Source of the DNA: Rhodocyclales bacterium
GTDB taxonomy: Bacteria > Pseudomonadota > Gammaproteobacteria > Burkholderiales > Rhodocyclaceae
Direction of reading: 5' to 3'
Length of the DNA: 64,000 nt
Assembly: GCA_016214145.1 (NCBI GenBank)
Contig: JACRPA010000012.1
Coordinates: 1 to 64,000, forward strand
Shown here piece after piece: positions 63,294-64,000 of the stretch (positions are counted from its first letter, which is position 1; each line of letters opens with the position of its first letter). The notes beneath the pieces were generated by a model, which was not told the DNA's origin, did no database searches, and saw nothing but the letters and a program-made list of their open reading frames with translations. Both the position numbers and the translations under genes were made by a program.

Positions 63294-63500
63294 ATGGCTA
63301 CAGGTACCGTGAAGTGGTTCAACGATTCGAAGGGCTTCGGCTTCATCACCCCGGAAGCGGGCGGCGAGGATCTTTTCGCCCATTTCTCCGCGATTCAGGG
63401 ACAGGGCTTCAAGACCCTGAAAGAAGGCCAGAAGGTCAGCTTCGACATCACCACCGGCCCCAAGGGTCAGCAGGCGTCGAACATCCGCGCGGCTGATTGA
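63294..63500 (+). CDS. Cold-shock domain protein
   Basis: 68 residues, one cold-shock domain: [21 protein letters not shown] (RNP1) and DLFAHFSAI (RNP2), [25 protein letters not shown]. It is an RNA chaperone of CspA type. It is followed by infA, a pairing seen in other betaproteobacteria. Confidence 0.96.
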   Translation: MATGTVKWFNDSKGFGFITPEAGGEDLFAHFSAIQGQGFKTLKEGQKVSFDITTGPKGQQASNIRAAD

Positions 63501-63512
63501 GCAGGCGATTGA

Positions 63513-63540
63513 GCCGGCATGGCGCATCCGCCATGCCGGC
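63513..63540. repeat. Perfect 12-bp stem-loop after cspA
   Basis: GCCGGCATGGCG-CATC-CGCCATGCCGGC. It lacks a T-run, so it is more likely an mRNA 3' stabiliser than a terminator. Confidence 0.8.
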
Positions 63541-63597
63541 AGTTCTGCCAGGGATTGTGGCCCCGGCCTTTGGCCAGGCGCCCCTCCCTACCGGATC

Positions 63598-63622
63598 AGC
63601 CCGGCAGATGCCGGGCTTTTTC
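63598..63622 (+). terminator. Rho-independent terminator between cspA and infA
   Basis: AGCCCGGC-AGAT-GCCGGGCT followed by TTTTT. It ends the cspA transcript about 30 bp before the infA start, so infA may rely on partial read-through or its own promoter. Confidence 0.85.
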
Positions 63623-63652
63623 CATTCCGACATTTCCCCTGGAGACGCGGCA

Positions 63653-63910
63653 ATGGCCAAGGAAGAACTCATCGAAATGAATGGCGTGGTGATGGAAGTG
63701 CTGCCGGATTCCCGTTTCCGCGTCACGCTCGACAATGGCCACAATCTCGTGGCGTATACGGCGGGCAAGATGCGCAAGCACCATATTCGCATCATCGCCG
63801 GCGACAAGGTTTCCCTGGAAATCTCTCCCTACGATCTGAGCAAGGGGCGCATCTGCTTCCGCCACATCGAGGGTCGCGCCCCAGTCAGCCCGATGCGGCC
63901 CAGGCGCTGA
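63653..63910 (+). CDS. infA: Translation initiation factor IF-1
   Basis: 85 residues. [47 protein letters not shown] is a full IF-1 S1-like fold. The C-terminal tail [11 protein letters not shown] is longer than in the standard 72-residue factor, as in the second infA paralogue of many betaproteobacteria. TGGAGAC precedes the ATG. Confidence 0.93.
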   Translation: MAKEELIEMNGVVMEVLPDSRFRVTLDNGHNLVAYTAGKMRKHHIRIIAGDKVSLEISPYDLSKGRICFRHIEGRAPVSPMRPRR

Positions 63911-64000
63911 GCGGATGCCGCCGAAGGCCGCACCCTGCTGTTGATCGAGCTTGCGCCGGAAAGGCTGGCGGCGCAAACTGGACCGGACTTTTCACACTAG

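Noticed and set aside
63911-64000. Start of another gene after infA
   Set aside because: The last 90 bases show no start with a ribosome-binding site and no recognisable protein.

Overview
The window is about 64 kb of GC-rich (roughly two-thirds G+C by eye), gene-dense bacterial chromosome. Gene content and order point to a betaproteobacterium, probably of the Rhodocyclales/Nitrosomonadales kind: bcp-phoH, alaC-alaA-GNAT-hom, yciB-yciI-bolA-ppiC, a DUF6502-DUF5666 pair, an NtrC/sigma54-type urt-ure nitrogen island, and large multihaem cytochromes. The taxonomic call is inference; no rRNA or tRNA gene lies in the window.

Region 1 (1-7.7 kb) is an electron-transfer locus. A minus-strand operon runs from a small integral-membrane, probably b-haem protein into a 24-CxxCH periplasmic cytochrome and then into a giant multihaem cytochrome. 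The giant one has at least 27 haem-type motifs before it leaves the window; it has no ATG, but a TTG start behind a good ribosome-binding site is easy to see. Divergent from these are a membrane protein with a degenerate GGDEF domain and a membrane-anchored iron-sulphur/flavin oxidoreductase.

Region 2 (7.7-11.3 kb) is a minus-strand cluster of DUF6502, DUF5666 and an outer-membrane beta-barrel, followed by an AT-rich intergenic region with two operator-like palindromes.

Region 3 (11.3-27.7 kb) is a urea and nickel island: nikR, a PAS sensor kinase, a sigma54-type promoter with NtrC-like sites, the urea ABC transporter urtABCDE, the urease operon ureDABCEFG, a NiCoT-type nickel permease and a divergent FeoB-like protein. 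Together these import urea, import nickel, assemble urease and tie expression to nitrogen and nickel status. Most of its intergenic gaps carry palindromic repeats of at least four families, one of which has become the 3' end of urtC.

Region 4 (27.7-36 kb) holds a caspase-like protease fused to a beta-rich C-terminal domain, a 54-residue membrane protein, dnaB behind four phased DnaA-box-like sequences, a 270-bp MITE-like element that supplies the dnaB stop codon, a FecR-domain protein, bcp-phoH, and a deacetylase-fold protein that has lost its metal ligands.

Region 5 (35.8-45.5 kb) is amino-acid and cofactor metabolism: alaC, alaA, an acetyltransferase, hom, thrC and nadC. A lower-GC DUF3857/transglutaminase/TPR gene is lodged between hom and thrC, and a 45-residue membrane protein lies beyond thrC.

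Region 6 (45.5-64 kb) is mostly housekeeping: a glutamate-synthase-like FMN protein, two EamA permeases, nnr, a Spx/ArsC-like protein, a spermidine-synthase-like protein, a CnoX-type thioredoxin, purL, a Ser/Thr kinase, the MFS-msrB-yciB-yciI-bolA-ppiC operon, cspA and infA.

The two signals I find most unexpected are (a) the octamer CTGACTTT, which I count 12 times, strongly biased to one strand, and (b) a 22-bp block containing it that is identical in ureD and purL and encodes the same peptide, KVSPHGT, in both.
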